From Alistipes sp. (lineage in GTDB: Bacteria > Bacteroidota > Bacteroidia > Bacteroidales > Rikenellaceae), in NCBI GenBank assembly GCA_020026415.1, contig JAHHQL010000012.1, positions 8,087 through 72,086 on the forward strand: a DNA stretch of 64,000 nucleotides, in the 5' to 3' direction. This document shows positions 52,440-61,810 of this stretch, piece after piece; position 1 is the first letter of the stretch, and every line of letters begins with the position of its first letter. The position numbers and the translations under genes were made by a program. The notes beneath the pieces were generated by a model. That model did no database searches and was not told the DNA's origin. It saw only the letters and a program-made list of their open reading frames with translations.

Positions 52440-53233
52440 TGATCAGTCATTTGGCTTATGTACACCCCGACGCCAAGATCGGGGAGAACGTCACCATCGA
52501 ACCTTTCGCCTACGTGGCGGGAGATGTGGTAATCGGTGACGGTTGCTGGATCGGCCCCGGCGCAATCATCAACGACGGTGCCCGTATCGGAAAAAACTGT
52601 AAGATTTATACCGCCGCATCCATCGCCTGCATTCCGCAGGATCTGAAGTTTGTGGGCGAGAAGACCACCGCCGTGATCGGCGACAACAACAGCATTCGCG
52701 AGTATGTCACGATCAGCCGCGGTACGGCTTCGACGGGTACGACCATCGTCGGCGACAACAACCTCCTGATGGCCTACACGCACGTGGGTCACGACTGTGT
52801 TGTGGGCAGCAACTGCGTGATTGCCAACCGTGTGTCGTTGGCAGGTGAGGTTCATGTGGGAGACTGGGTGGTAATCGGCGGACACGCTGCCGTACACCAG
52901 TGGACGCATATCGGCGATCACTCGATGGTGCAGGGCGGAACGCTCCTCGGACAGGATCTGCCTCCGTTTGTGATCGTGCGCAACGACACGGGTCGTTTTG
53001 CGGGCATCAACAAGGTGGGTCTTTCGCGTCGCGGATTCTCGAACGAGCGCATCCTCGAAATTCACGAGGCCTGCCGTCTGTTGTTCCAGAGCGACATGAA
53101 CTACATGAACGGTTGTGACGAGGTCGAGAAGCAGGTACCGCAGAGTCCCGAACGCGACATGCTCGTCAATTTCATCCGTTCGTCGAAGCGCGGAGTTATT
53201 AAACCTTATCAGTCGAAGCGTCGCGAAGAGTAA
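52439..53233 (+). CDS. lpxA: UDP-N-acetylglucosamine acyltransferase
   Basis: First enzyme of lipid A synthesis, adds a 3-hydroxyacyl chain to UDP-GlcNAc. 264 residues, left-handed beta helix of hexapeptide repeats (V/I-G-x-x-x-x units, for example IGENVTIEPFAYVAGDVVIGDGCWIGPGAIIND) and a C-terminal helical domain. The active-site histidine region AYTHVGHDCVVG and the GGHAAVHQWTHIGDHSMVQGG block are visible. Starts in the TAATG overlap with lpxC/fabZ, so translation is coupled. Confidence 0.97.
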   Translation: MISHLAYVHPDAKIGENVTIEPFAYVAGDVVIGDGCWIGPGAIINDGARIGKNCKIYTAASIACIPQDLKFVGEKTTAVIGDNNSIREYVTISRGTASTGTTIVGDNNLLMAYTHVGHDCVVGSNCVIANRVSLAGEVHVGDWVVIGGHAAVHQWTHIGDHSMVQGGTLLGQDLPPFVIVRNDTGRFAGINKVGLSRRGFSNERILEIHEACRLLFQSDMNYMNGCDEVEKQVPQSPERDMLVNFIRSSKRGVIKPYQSKRREE

Positions 53234-53251
53234 AAAAATCCGGTGTAATCA

Positions 53252-53281
53252 TTGGATTATCATATTTTTTCACTATATTTG
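53252..53281 (+). promoter_or_regulatory. Promoter of rimP-nusA-infB
   Basis: TTG at 53252-53254, 19 bases, TATATTTG at 53274-53281; leaves a leader of roughly 320 bases before rimP. Confidence 0.8.
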
Positions 53282-53307
53282 CACCGTAAGGACAAATTGG
53301 TTGGAGG

Positions 53308-53329
53308 AAAGGGGACAAAAGTCCCCTTT
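53308..53329 (+). promoter_or_regulatory. Leader hairpin upstream of rimP
   Basis: Perfect 9-bp stem AAAGGGGAC/GTCCCCTTT with an AAAA loop, followed by CTTTC. It lies about 20 bases after the expected transcription start, so it could be an attenuator or an RNA-stabilising hairpin. Confidence 0.5.
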
Positions 53330-53340
53330 CTTTCATATCT

Positions 53341-53500
53341 GCTCCGACCCAAGTGGGCAAGCAAGAGGGGTGCAGGTCAGAGGGGGAGGCAAGAGAGGAA
53401 GAGGTAAGGAGTGCGAGTAAGGAGGTAAGCCGAGAGTATAGCCACCCGCGCAAGAGGCACGAGCCACCCCGCCGAGAATGCAGCCACCCGCCGAAAGGCT
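53341..53500 (+). repeat. Purine-rich and GCCACCC-repeat tract in the rimP leader
   Basis: A run of about 55 bases almost free of pyrimidine-rich motifs (GAGG/AAGG units with TAAGGAG twice), followed by three copies of GCCACCC at 53441, 53463 and 53483 spaced 22 and 20 bases, each followed by a C/G-rich step and then GA-rich sequence. Not coding: the frames across it are low-complexity and lack start signals. Confidence 0.5.
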
Positions 53501-53610
53501 TGCATTGCACTGAGGCACAAAGGAGTTGAAGTCGCGTTCCGTTCTCTTTTCGGGGACGCTTCTGATTTAAAGTCCCGATTCACAACATAACGAAACAGAT
53601 TCAAAAATAT

Positions 53611-54078
53611 ATGGTGGAAGTAAAAAAAGTAATCGAATTGGCCGAGAAACAAATGGAAGGAACCGATTTGTTTGTGGTAGAGTGCAAAATCTCGCCGGCC
53701 AACGAAATCGAACTGGTCATCGACAGCGACACCTCGGTGGGCATTGACACCTGTGTCGGATTGAGCCGTGCGATCGAGGCTGAACTGGATCGTGACGAGG
53801 AGGATTTCTCGCTGATGGTGGCTTCGGCGGGGATCGGTTCGGAGTTGCGTTCGGTGCGTCAGTACCGTAAACTCATCGGACGCTCGGTGGAGGTTTTGCT
53901 GACGAGCGGTGTCAAGGTGCTGGCACGTCTGGACGAGGTGACCGACGAGGACATCACCATTTTCTACGAGGAGAAACGTGCGGTCGAGGGGTGCAAACGC
54001 AAGCAACTCGTACAGGTGACCGACACCTATCCCTTCTCGGAAATCAAATACACGAAGGAATACCTCGATTTCAAATAA
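53611..54078 (+). CDS. rimP: Ribosome maturation factor RimP
   Basis: 155 residues. Binds the 30S subunit and helps late assembly. Two-domain architecture: N-terminal alpha/beta domain (EIELVIDSDTSVGIDTCVGLSRAIEAEL) and C-terminal SH3-like domain (RKLIGRSVEVLLTSGVKVLARLDEVTDEDI). First of the classical rimP-nusA-infB order, 51 bases before nusA, preceded by the long leader. Confidence 0.93.
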   Translation: MVEVKKVIELAEKQMEGTDLFVVECKISPANEIELVIDSDTSVGIDTCVGLSRAIEAELDRDEEDFSLMVASAGIGSELRSVRQYRKLIGRSVEVLLTSGVKVLARLDEVTDEDITIFYEEKRAVEGCKRKQLVQVTDTYPFSEIKYTKEYLDFK

Positions 54079-54129
54079 GTCGGGTGTGATAATCAGGATA
54101 ACAAACAACAGATAATACAGAATCATTCA

Positions 54130-55359
54130 ATGGACAATCTCAATCTCATCAGCAACTTTGCCGAGTTCAAAGAGCTGAAGAACATCGACAAAGCAACCAT
54201 GATCGGCGTGTTGGAAGACGTTTTCCGTCACGCATTGCAAAAGCAGTATGAAACAGATGAGAATTTCGATGTCATCATCAATCCCGAAAAGGGCGACCTC
54301 GAAATTTGGCGTACCCGCACCGTTGTGGAAGACGACGCGGTGGAAAATCCCAACATGCAGATCGGCGTGTCGGAGATGAAGACCATCGACCCTTCGTATG
54401 AGGTCGGTGACGACTATGTGGACGAGATCAAACTGGCATCGTTCGGCCGCCGCACGGTGCTTTCGTTGCGTCAGAACCTCGCATCGCGCATTCTCGATCT
54501 GGAGAAGGCAAGCCTCTATGAGAAATACAAGGAGCGTGTGGGCGATATTGTTACCGGCGAGGTTTATCAGGTATGGAAGAAAGAGGTGCTGATCTTGGAT
54601 GATGAGGACAATGAACTGGTTTTGCCCAAAACCGAGCAGATTCCCAACGACTTCTACCGCAAGGGGGATACCATCAAGGCCATCGTCAAGACCGTCGAGA
54701 TGAACAACAACCAGCCGCGCATCATTCTGTCGCGTACGGCCAGCCAGTTCCTCGAACGTTTGTTCGAGCAGGAAGTGCCCGAAATCTTCGACGGACTGAT
54801 CACCATCAAGAAGATCGTGCGTATTCCCGGAGAACGTGCGAAGGTGGCCGTCGAGTCGTACGACGAGCGTATCGACCCCGTAGGCGCATGCGTCGGTATG
54901 AAGGGTTCGCGTATCTACTCGATCGTCAAGGAACTGCGCAACGAGAACATCGACGTGGTGAACTACACGTCGAATCCCTCGCTGTTCATTCAGCGCGCAC
55001 TGAACCCCGCCAAGATTTCGTCGATCACCATCGACGAGGAGAAGATGACCGCATCGGTTTACCTGCAACCCGATCAGGTGCCCTTGGCCATCGGTAAGGG
55101 CGGTTTGAACATCCGTCTGTCGAAGATGCTCACAGGCTACGACATTGATGTTTACCGCGAGATCGAAGAGGAGGATGTGGCTCTGACGGAGTTCTCGGAC
55201 GAGATTGAAGGCTGGATGATCGAGGCCCTGAAGAATGTCGGTTTCGACACGGCCAAGAGCGTACTCGAAGTCCCCGTCGAGGAGGTCGCTTCGCGTGCCG
55301 ATCTGGAGTTGGAACAGGCTCAGAAGATCGTCGAGATCCTCAAGGCCGAGTTCGAATAA
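54130..55359 (+). CDS. nusA: Transcription termination/antitermination factor NusA
   Basis: 409 residues. N-terminal polymerase-binding domain (1-125), S1 domain (about 134-200, VGDIVTGEVYQVWKKEVLILDDEDNELVLPKTEQIP), and two KH domains (about 230-370, with IDPVGACVGMKGSRIYSIVKEL and AIGKGGLNIRLSKMLTGYDI). The C-terminal acidic repeats of the E. coli protein (495 residues) are absent, as is normal in Bacteroidota. Middle gene of rimP-nusA-infB. Confidence 0.96.
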   Translation: MDNLNLISNFAEFKELKNIDKATMIGVLEDVFRHALQKQYETDENFDVIINPEKGDLEIWRTRTVVEDDAVENPNMQIGVSEMKTIDPSYEVGDDYVDEIKLASFGRRTVLSLRQNLASRILDLEKASLYEKYKERVGDIVTGEVYQVWKKEVLILDDEDNELVLPKTEQIPNDFYRKGDTIKAIVKTVEMNNNQPRIILSRTASQFLERLFEQEVPEIFDGLITIKKIVRIPGERAKVAVESYDERIDPVGACVGMKGSRIYSIVKELRNENIDVVNYTSNPSLFIQRALNPAKISSITIDEEKMTASVYLQPDQVPLAIGKGGLNIRLSKMLTGYDIDVYREIEEEDVALTEFSDEIEGWMIEALKNVGFDTAKSVLEVPVEEVASRADLELEQAQKIVEILKAEFE

Positions 55360-55389
55360 TCAAAACAGAGAAAAAGAAAAAATTAAAAT

Positions 55390-58299
55390 ATGGGAAATCA
55401 GAGAAAATTAAGGCTCATTCAGGTTGCAAAGGAATTTAATGTGGGAATCAGTACCATTACGGATTTTTTGCAGAAGAAGGGCATCAAGAGCGACGGGTCG
55501 CCCAATTCGGTGATCGACTCTTCGACTTATGCCGTTCTTGAGAAGGAGTACGGGTCGAATCGTGCCGCCGGCGAGGCGCGCGAGGAGGTTCGTGAGCGCA
55601 TCTCCATGAAGCCTGCCTCGGTGACTCTGGAACAAGCCGAGAAGCAGGAACGCGAGGAGGAGAAAGAAGTGATCATCAAGAGCAACATGATCAGCGTGAA
55701 GGACGAGGTACAGCAGGCTACGATTCTGGGTAAGATAGATCTTTCGCCCAAGCCCAAGAAAGCAGAGGTGCATCACCACGAGAAACCTGAAGCAGAACCT
55801 CAGCCCCGAAAGGCAGAGGTTGATGAGAAAGCGGAGGTCAAGGTCGAGCCGACACCTGCACCCGCCCCCGTGCAAGTAGAATCAAAGAGCGTAGAGGAGC
55901 CGACCATCAAGGAGGCTGCCCCGAAAAAACAGACCATAACACACGAAGTGAAAGAGACAAAGATCGAGACGCCCCAGAATCATGGTGCAAAGATGCCCAA
56001 GGCACAGAAACCTGCGAAACCCGCCGTAAGCGAGCCCGCCGCAGATGCTTCGCAGAGCGAGGCTCAACCCAAGAAAGACGGTATTTTCCGTACGGAGACC
56101 CCCATCCTGCAAGGCCCTCAGGTGCTGGGTACGATGGATGTTTCGGGCATTGTTCCGGGCGGCCGTCGCAAGCGCAAGCGCATCCAGAAGGAGAAGGTCG
56201 ATGTCAATAAGACCGTGGGCAAGGGCGCGAACGGTGGCGAGAAGAACCACGGCAAGGGCGCGAACAACGCCGCGGGTCAGAACAACCGCAAGGGGGGTGC
56301 AGCCCAGCAGGCACAGAATGGCAACCAGCCCAAACCCGGTGAAGGTCGTCGCAACAAGAAGAACAAGAAGCAGAATCCCAAACCCATCGTTCGCCCGGAG
56401 GTGAGCGAAGAGGAGGTTTCGAAGCAGATTAAGGATACGCTGGCCCGTCTTACGTCGAAGGGAAACAAGAACAAGTCGGCAAAATATCGTAAGGACAAGC
56501 GTGAGGCTGTTGCCGAGCGTATGAACGAGGAGTTCGAACGCGAAGAACAGGAACGTTCGATCCTGAAGGTCACGGAGTTCGTGACGGTGAGCGAGTTGGC
56601 CACGATGATGAACGTGACCCCGACGGAAGTCATCACCGCCTGCATGAACCTCGGACTGATGGTGTCGATCAATCAGCGTCTCGATGCCGAGGCATTGGTG
56701 GTTGTGGCCGAGGAGTTCGGTTATAAGATCGAGTTTGTGTCGGCCGACATTCAGGAAGCCATTGCCGATGAGGAGGACGACGAGAAGGATCTCGTTCCGC
56801 GTTCGCCGATCGTGACGGTCATGGGTCACGTCGATCACGGTAAGACTTCGTTGCTGGATAACATCCGTAAGACGAACGTCATCGAAGGTGAGGCGGGTGG
56901 TATCACGCAGCACATCGGTGCATACAGCGTGAAGCTCAACGGTCAGAAGATCACCTTCCTCGACACACCGGGTCACGAGGCATTTACCGCCATGCGTGCA
57001 CGCGGTGCCGCCGTTACCGATGTGGCCGTGATTATTGTGGCTGCCGATGACAACGTCATGCCGCAGACCATTGAGGCCATCAACCACGCACAGGCCGCAG
57101 GCGTTCCGATGGTGTTCGCCATCAACAAGATCGACAAACCGCAGGCCAATCCCGAACACATCAAGGAGCAACTCTCGCAGATGAACTACCTCGTGGAGTC
57201 GTGGGGCGGTAAGTATCAGGATCAGGAAGTGTCGGCCAAGAAGGGCATCAACCTCGACAAGTTGTTGGAGAAGGTGCTGTTGGAGGCCGAGATGCTCGAC
57301 CTGAAAGCCAATCCCGACAAGAAAGCCGTGGGTACGGTCATCGAATCGACGCTGGACAAGGGTCGTGGTTATGTTTCGACGATTCTGGTGCAGAACGGTA
57401 CGTTGCGTGTGGGAGATGTCATCCTTTCGGGTACCTATACCGGCCGTGTGAAAGCCATGTTCAACGAGAACGGCAAGAAGGTTAAGGAGGCCGGTCCTTC
57501 GATTCCGGTTCAGGTGTTGGGCCTGAACGGTGCTCCGCAGGCCGGCGATCTGTTCAACGTGATGGACGACGACCGTTCGGCACGTGAGATCGCCAACAAA
57601 CGCGAGCAGTTGCAGCGTATGCAGGGTATCATGACCCAGAAGCATGTGACGCTGGATGATCTGGGTCGCCGTATCGCCATGGGTTCGTTCAAGGAGTTGA
57701 ACATCATCGTCAAAGGTGATGTGGATGGTTCGGTGGAGGCTATGTCCGGATCGCTCATCAAACTTTCGAAGGAGACCGTACAGGTGAACGTGATCCACGC
57801 CGCCGTAGGTCAGATCTCGGAGTCGGATGTGTTGTTGGCTGCCGCTTCGAACGCCATCATCGTCGGTTTTCAGGTTCGTCCGTCGGCTTCGGCACGTAAG
57901 ATCGCCGAGAAAGAGGAGATCGAAATCCGTCTCTACTCGGTCATTTTCGATGCCATCAACGATATCAAGGATGCAATCGAGGGTATGTTGGAGCCGATCA
58001 TAAAGGAGGAGATCGTCGCTTCGGTCGAGGTTCAGGAAATCTTCAAGATCTCGAAGGTCGGCACGGTTGCCGGTTGCGTGGTGCGTGAGGGTAAACTGGG
58101 TCGCAACACGACCATCCGCGTGATCCGTGACGGTATCGTGATCCACACCGGCAAACTGGGCTCTTTGAAGCGATTCAAAGATGATGTCAAGGAAGTTACC
58201 GTCGGTCAGGATTGCGGTCTGAACATCGAATCGTACAACGATGTGAAGGTCGGCGATATCGTCGAAGGATACGAGAAGGTCGAGGTGAAACGCAAGTAA
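55390..58299 (+). CDS. infB: Translation initiation factor IF-2
   Basis: 969 residues. N-terminal IF2N domain (1-60), a long K/E/P/A/Q-rich disordered linker (about 90-390), a second IF2N-like block (about 395-465), then the GTPase core: G1 GHVDHGKT near 478-485, DTPGHEAFT, NKIDKP. The EF-like and C2 domains follow and bind formylmethionyl-tRNA, whose initiator tRNA gene is in this window. The linker is long even for this phylum. Ends 63 bases before a strong terminator. Confidence 0.98.
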   Translation: MGNQRKLRLIQVAKEFNVGISTITDFLQKKGIKSDGSPNSVIDSSTYAVLEKEYGSNRAAGEAREEVRERISMKPASVTLEQAEKQEREEEKEVIIKSNMISVKDEVQQATILGKIDLSPKPKKAEVHHHEKPEAEPQPRKAEVDEKAEVKVEPTPAPAPVQVESKSVEEPTIKEAAPKKQTITHEVKETKIETPQNHGAKMPKAQKPAKPAVSEPAADASQSEAQPKKDGIFRTETPILQGPQVLGTMDVSGIVPGGRRKRKRIQKEKVDVNKTVGKGANGGEKNHGKGANNAAGQNNRKGGAAQQAQNGNQPKPGEGRRNKKNKKQNPKPIVRPEVSEEEVSKQIKDTLARLTSKGNKNKSAKYRKDKREAVAERMNEEFEREEQERSILKVTEFVTVSELATMMNVTPTEVITACMNLGLMVSINQRLDAEALVVVAEEFGYKIEFVSADIQEAIADEEDDEKDLVPRSPIVTVMGHVDHGKTSLLDNIRKTNVIEGEAGGITQHIGAYSVKLNGQKITFLDTPGHEAFTAMRARGAAVTDVAVIIVAADDNVMPQTIEAINHAQAAGVPMVFAINKIDKPQANPEHIKEQLSQMNYLVESWGGKYQDQEVSAKKGINLDKLLEKVLLEAEMLDLKANPDKKAVGTVIESTLDKGRGYVSTILVQNGTLRVGDVILSGTYTGRVKAMFNENGKKVKEAGPSIPVQVLGLNGAPQAGDLFNVMDDDRSAREIANKREQLQRMQGIMTQKHVTLDDLGRRIAMGSFKELNIIVKGDVDGSVEAMSGSLIKLSKETVQVNVIHAAVGQISESDVLLAAASNAIIVGFQVRPSASARKIAEKEEIEIRLYSVIFDAINDIKDAIEGMLEPIIKEEIVASVEVQEIFKISKVGTVAGCVVREGKLGRNTTIRVIRDGIVIHTGKLGSLKRFKDDVKEVTVGQDCGLNIESYNDVKVGDIVEGYEKVEVKRK

Positions 58300-58362
58300 T
58301 TTTCGAATCGTAAGAAAAAAATTCGAGATTTCGAGAAAAAAAACTGAAAAAGTTGTATATTC

Positions 58363-58406
58363 GTAACACTTTTGCAGGGGCAACCCTGCGGAAGTGTTAC
58401 TTTTTT
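58363..58406 (+). terminator. Terminator of rimP-nusA-infB
   Basis: Nested stem: GTAACACTT/AAGTGTTAC outside, GCAGGG-GCAA-CCCTGC inside, then six T. Confidence 0.92.
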
Positions 58407-58440
58407 ATTGTCTTATATAACCGATTCAACTTAGAATAAC

Positions 58441-59760
58441 ATGATTAACCCTATTCATTACATAACGGCAGAGGAAGCCGTTAAAGTCATCAAGTCAGGA
58501 GACCATGTCCACCTGAGTTCGGTCGCTTCGGCACCGCAATGTTTGATTAAGGCCATGTGTGCCCGGGGAGAAGCCGGGGAGTTGCACGATGTGTTCATCA
58601 GCCACCTTCACACCGAAGGGCCTGCACCTTATGCCGATCCGAAATTCGAGGGTGTTTTTCAGTTAAATTCGTTTTTTGTCGGTTCCAATGTACGCGGTGT
58701 GACACAGTCGGGTTATGCCGGCTACATTCCCGTATTCTTGAGTGAAACCCAGAAATTGTATCGTTGCGGAGCCGTTCCGTGTAACGTGGCGATGATTCAG
58801 GTCTGCCCGCCCGACAAACACGGCTATGTGTCGCTCGGTACGTCGGTCGATGCCACGCTGGCGGCCGTCGAGTGCGCCGAACATGTGATCGCCGTGGTCA
58901 ATCCCCACGTGCCGCGTGCCTTCGGACAGGCCATGATCCACATCTCGAAGATAGATATGTTTGTCGAGGACGATACCCCGCTGATCGAGGCCAAATTCTC
59001 CGCCCCGGATGCCATCGAGGAGCAGATCGGCAAGAACTGCGCCGAACTCATCGAGGACGGTGCAACGCTTCAGATGGGTATCGGAGCAATTCCCAATGCC
59101 GTGTTGTCGCAGTTGGGTAATCACAAGAATTTGGGTATCCATACCGAGATGTTTGCCGACGGCGTGTTGCCTTTGGTCGAGAAGGGTGTGATCAACGGCG
59201 AAGCCAAAAAGACCGATCCCGGAAAGATCGTTTCGACCTTCCTGATGGGTTCGAAAGAAGTGTACGATTTTATCGACGATAACCCCGGCGTATTGATGAT
59301 GGATGTGGGTTATACGAACGATCCCTATATCATTTCGCAAAACGACCGCATGACGGCGATCAACTCGGCGATGCAGATCGACCTCACGGGTCAGATTTCG
59401 GCCGACTCGCTGGGTACGAAATTCTGGTCGGGTGTCGGTGGTCAGATCGACTTCGTTTATGGCGCATCGCTCGCCCGCGAGGGTAAGGCCATCATCGCCA
59501 TGCCTTCGATGACCAACAAGGGCGTGTCGAAGATCTGCCCGATGCTGCTGCCCGGTGCGGGTGTCGTGACGACACGTAACCACGCCCACTGGATCGTTAC
59601 GGAGTATGGTGCGGTGGATCTTTACGGAAAGTCGATGCAGGAGCGTGCCCGTCTTCTGATTTCGATTGCGCACCCGTCGGCTCGTGAGGAGTTGGATCGT
59701 GCCGCTTTCGAGCGTTGGGGTTCGCACCACCACTACATCAAAAAATACATGGGAAAATAA
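58441..59760 (+). CDS. Acyl-CoA:carboxylate CoA-transferase (4-hydroxybutyrate/acetate type)
   Basis: 439-residue family I CoA-transferase of the acetyl-CoA hydrolase/transferase group. Visible: the GAIPNAVLSQLG block and the catalytic glutamate E236 in GIHTEMFADG, and the C-terminal GGQIDFVYGASLAREGKAIIAMPS and VTEYGAVDLYGKSMQERARLLISIAHP. These proteins move CoA between acetate, butyrate, 4-hydroxybutyrate or succinate; the exact pair cannot be told. A gut Bacteroidota use in short-chain-acid production is plausible. Single gene between strong terminators. Confidence 0.88.
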   Translation: MINPIHYITAEEAVKVIKSGDHVHLSSVASAPQCLIKAMCARGEAGELHDVFISHLHTEGPAPYADPKFEGVFQLNSFFVGSNVRGVTQSGYAGYIPVFLSETQKLYRCGAVPCNVAMIQVCPPDKHGYVSLGTSVDATLAAVECAEHVIAVVNPHVPRAFGQAMIHISKIDMFVEDDTPLIEAKFSAPDAIEEQIGKNCAELIEDGATLQMGIGAIPNAVLSQLGNHKNLGIHTEMFADGVLPLVEKGVINGEAKKTDPGKIVSTFLMGSKEVYDFIDDNPGVLMMDVGYTNDPYIISQNDRMTAINSAMQIDLTGQISADSLGTKFWSGVGGQIDFVYGASLAREGKAIIAMPSMTNKGVSKICPMLLPGAGVVTTRNHAHWIVTEYGAVDLYGKSMQERARLLISIAHPSAREELDRAAFERWGSHHHYIKKYMGK

Positions 59761-59781
59761 GGGGTGTTGCCCCGAAATGAT

Positions 59782-59819
59782 AAAGGAGATGTTCCAGAAG
59801 AGGAACATCTCCTTTTTTT
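59782..59819 (+). terminator. Terminator of the CoA-transferase gene
   Basis: AAAGGAGATGTTCC with GGAACATCTCCTTT around a short loop, seven T after; next to the 3' end of the convergent tRNA-Arg. Confidence 0.9.
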
Positions 59820-59820
59820 G

Positions 59821-59892
59821 TACCCTCGCCGAGAATCGAACTCGGATCAATGGTTTAGGAAACCACTATTCTATCCGTTGAACTACAAGGGC
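59821..59892 (-). tRNA. tRNA-Arg (CCT)
   Basis: Cloverleaf on the minus strand; anticodon CCT in loop TTCCTAA, which decodes AGG (arginine). T arm TTCGATT normal. No full CCA encoded. A terminator-like hairpin (59901-59943) lies just upstream on the same strand. Confidence 0.93.
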
Positions 59893-59900
59893 GTTTTCAT

Positions 59901-59943
59901 AAAAAAAGCGGTACTCCCGATCCCCTACGACCGAAAGTACCGC
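59901..59943 (-). terminator. Terminator of the OmpP1/FadL gene (or hairpin in the tRNA leader)
   Basis: Minus strand: GCGGTACT/AGTACCGC stem running into seven T, 24 bases after the porin stop. It lies between any upstream promoter and tRNA-Arg. Confidence 0.75.
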
Positions 59944-59966
59944 AAATATACGAATAATTCCCGACT

Positions 59967-61430
59967 TTAGAAATTGAAATTCATTCCGACGGAGAATACG
60001 TTGGCGTGCAACGAGTAGTTACCCGTGAACACGGAGGTGGGTTTCTTGTCGGGGTTGGGATCTTTGTAGTCATAGATGGGGTAGGAACCCGTACGTTCGG
60101 GGTCACACGAAGTTACGTAGGCGTAAGCCACGTCGATCGACATGCCTTTCGTGGGACGGAGGCTGAAACCGGTCGTGTAGGTCAGTTTGGCCATCGAGGG
60201 GGTTTCGGGGTTGAGGTAGTCGCTGCTGACAGGGCTCTCATCGACGTAAGCACCCAGACGAAGCGTCAGGAGTTTACCGGGGGTGTACTGTGCGCCGACG
60301 CGGTAAGCAACCGTATTCGAGTAGTTCTTCACCGAGTAGATCGGGGCGATACCCAGTTCGGGCTCGTTGAAGGTCACGGTCAGATCCTTGTAGGCCGACC
60401 AACCGACCCACTGAAGATCGGCACTCAACTCCCATTTGGGGTTGGGACGGAACGAAATACCCCACGTTACGCTCGTCGGCAGGGGAAGTTCCGTGCGGAA
60501 CGTACCTTTGTCCAGAGGAGGCAGGAGTTGCGAGATGGCACCACCCGAAATCTTGTCGAACATGGCGACATACTGGGCGATCTTCTGATCACCGAAACGC
60601 ATGGCGGCCGTACCGCGATCGACCTTCATGTTCATGCGCGATCGCCACGTCATACCGACCGACCAACGCTCGTTGATGTCGTAGAGGATACCTGCATTGA
60701 CACCTACGGCCACATTGGCGTCTCCCTGCAACTTGGCCGATACGAGTGCGACATCGTGGTATTCGGTTTCAAATTCTTTGGCGATCTGCTCGGCCTGTCC
60801 TGCCATGGGGTGGCCTGCGGGCAGTTTCGATGCGTATGCGCGGATCATCTTCGCAATATCCTCGCTGCCTTTGCCTACGGGCATCAGGGCACGCGACAGA
60901 TCGAAGTTGCCCCAAGTGATCGTGGCTCCCACACCGATCGAGAGTTTGTCGGTGATCTTGAACGATACGGTGGGCTGTACGGTGTAAGCCGCCAGATTGA
61001 TTTCCTGTACGAGGTGAGCCCCCGTCCAGTTGTCGCCCCACTTCATCGACGAGCCGTCGGGTACGTAGAAACCCAAACCAATTGCCCAGCGATCCGAGGG
61101 TTTGTAGTTGAAATATGCGTGAATGGGGGTCGAAAGACCGTTGTCCGATTTTTGGAGGTCGCCGCTTTTGTACCCATTTTCCATAGTGGGGTTGTGGCGA
61201 AAACGAACTGAAGAGAGAATGCCGGTGAAGCCGACCGAAATGTCAAATTTGGATTTCTGAAACACGGAGGCGGCCGGGTTGAAGAATATTGATTCGGAGT
61301 TCAGTTTCATGGCTGTTCCGACGTGACCCATGGCCGTCTGTTTGGCCGACATGTTGTTCACTTGGTAGCCTTCGGCGAAGACACCCGTCGTGAGACACAA
61401 AGCGGCTAAAGAGAGCAGAATTTTCTTCAT
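59967..61430 (-). CDS. OmpP1/FadL family outer-membrane transporter
   Basis: 487 residues. Signal peptide MKKILLSLAALCLTTGVFA, then the FadL-type N-terminal hatch motif (EGYQVNNMSAKQTAMGHVGTAM, with SIFFNPAA) and a long beta-barrel with alternating hydrophobic strands ending in an aromatic residue (NVFSVGMNFNF). The family moves hydrophobic molecules such as fatty acids across the outer membrane. A consensus promoter is about 55 bases upstream. Single gene. Confidence 0.92.
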   Translation of the reverse strand: MKKILLSLAALCLTTGVFAEGYQVNNMSAKQTAMGHVGTAMKLNSESIFFNPAASVFQKSKFDISVGFTGILSSVRFRHNPTMENGYKSGDLQKSDNGLSTPIHAYFNYKPSDRWAIGLGFYVPDGSSMKWGDNWTGAHLVQEINLAAYTVQPTVSFKITDKLSIGVGATITWGNFDLSRALMPVGKGSEDIAKMIRAYASKLPAGHPMAGQAEQIAKEFETEYHDVALVSAKLQGDANVAVGVNAGILYDINERWSVGMTWRSRMNMKVDRGTAAMRFGDQKIAQYVAMFDKISGGAISQLLPPLDKGTFRTELPLPTSVTWGISFRPNPKWELSADLQWVGWSAYKDLTVTFNEPELGIAPIYSVKNYSNTVAYRVGAQYTPGKLLTLRLGAYVDESPVSSDYLNPETPSMAKLTYTTGFSLRPTKGMSIDVAYAYVTSCDPERTGSYPIYDYKDPNPDKKPTSVFTGNYSLHANVFSVGMNFNF

Positions 61431-61484
61431 AAAAATTGGTTTAGTTAGACATTATTCGCCCCGTCGGGAACGAAAAATCGGGGG

Positions 61485-61516
61485 CAAATGTAGGGGTTAT
61501 AGTTTGAAGACCCAAA
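61485..61516 (-). promoter_or_regulatory. Promoter of the OmpP1/FadL gene
   Basis: Minus strand: TTTG (complement of 61513-61516), 20 bases, TACATTTG (complement of 61485-61492). Confidence 0.75.
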
Positions 61517-61773
61517 TTTTTTGGTCTTTTTTTCTGAATAATTCAACCATTAGGTAGAACATTGGACTAAATGTCCTTTTTTTGGCATTTTTGGTTTTAA
61601 AAGGGAGGCAAAACGGATGACAGAGCGTTAAGTTATTGGCTGCCAGATGTTTTGCTGATTGTCCTAAAGTTCGTTTTCTGGAGTTTTTTGGCAGGTTGTG
61701 CTATTTTGTGATTTCTCGAAATGAAACCGACCGACAGAAAAAAGGTGGTAAAATCTGAAAAATAAGATTAAGA
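61508..61773. other. AT-rich spacer without a recognisable gene
   Basis: Between the porin and tRNA-Ser promoters. A hairpin AGACC-AAA/TTTGGTCT (61508-61527) followed by TTTTTT on the plus strand overlaps the porin -33 box; otherwise nothing supported. Confidence 0.4.
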
Positions 61774-61805
61774 TTTGGCAAATTGAAAAATCCATACTAC
61801 TTTTG
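61774..61805 (+). promoter_or_regulatory. Promoter of tRNA-Ser
   Basis: TTTG at 61774-61777, 20 bases, TACTTTTG at 61798-61805. The box ends only 5 bases before the tRNA, so transcription starts nearly at the mature 5' end. Confidence 0.75.
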
Positions 61806-61810
61806 TTCCC

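Noticed and set aside
53333..53518. Frame on the minus strand across the rimP leader
   Set aside because: Low-complexity (G, L, P, C rich) translation caused by the repeats; no start signals.
55882..58383. Long open frame opposite infB
   Set aside because: Same reason: overlaps a fully conserved gene on the other strand.
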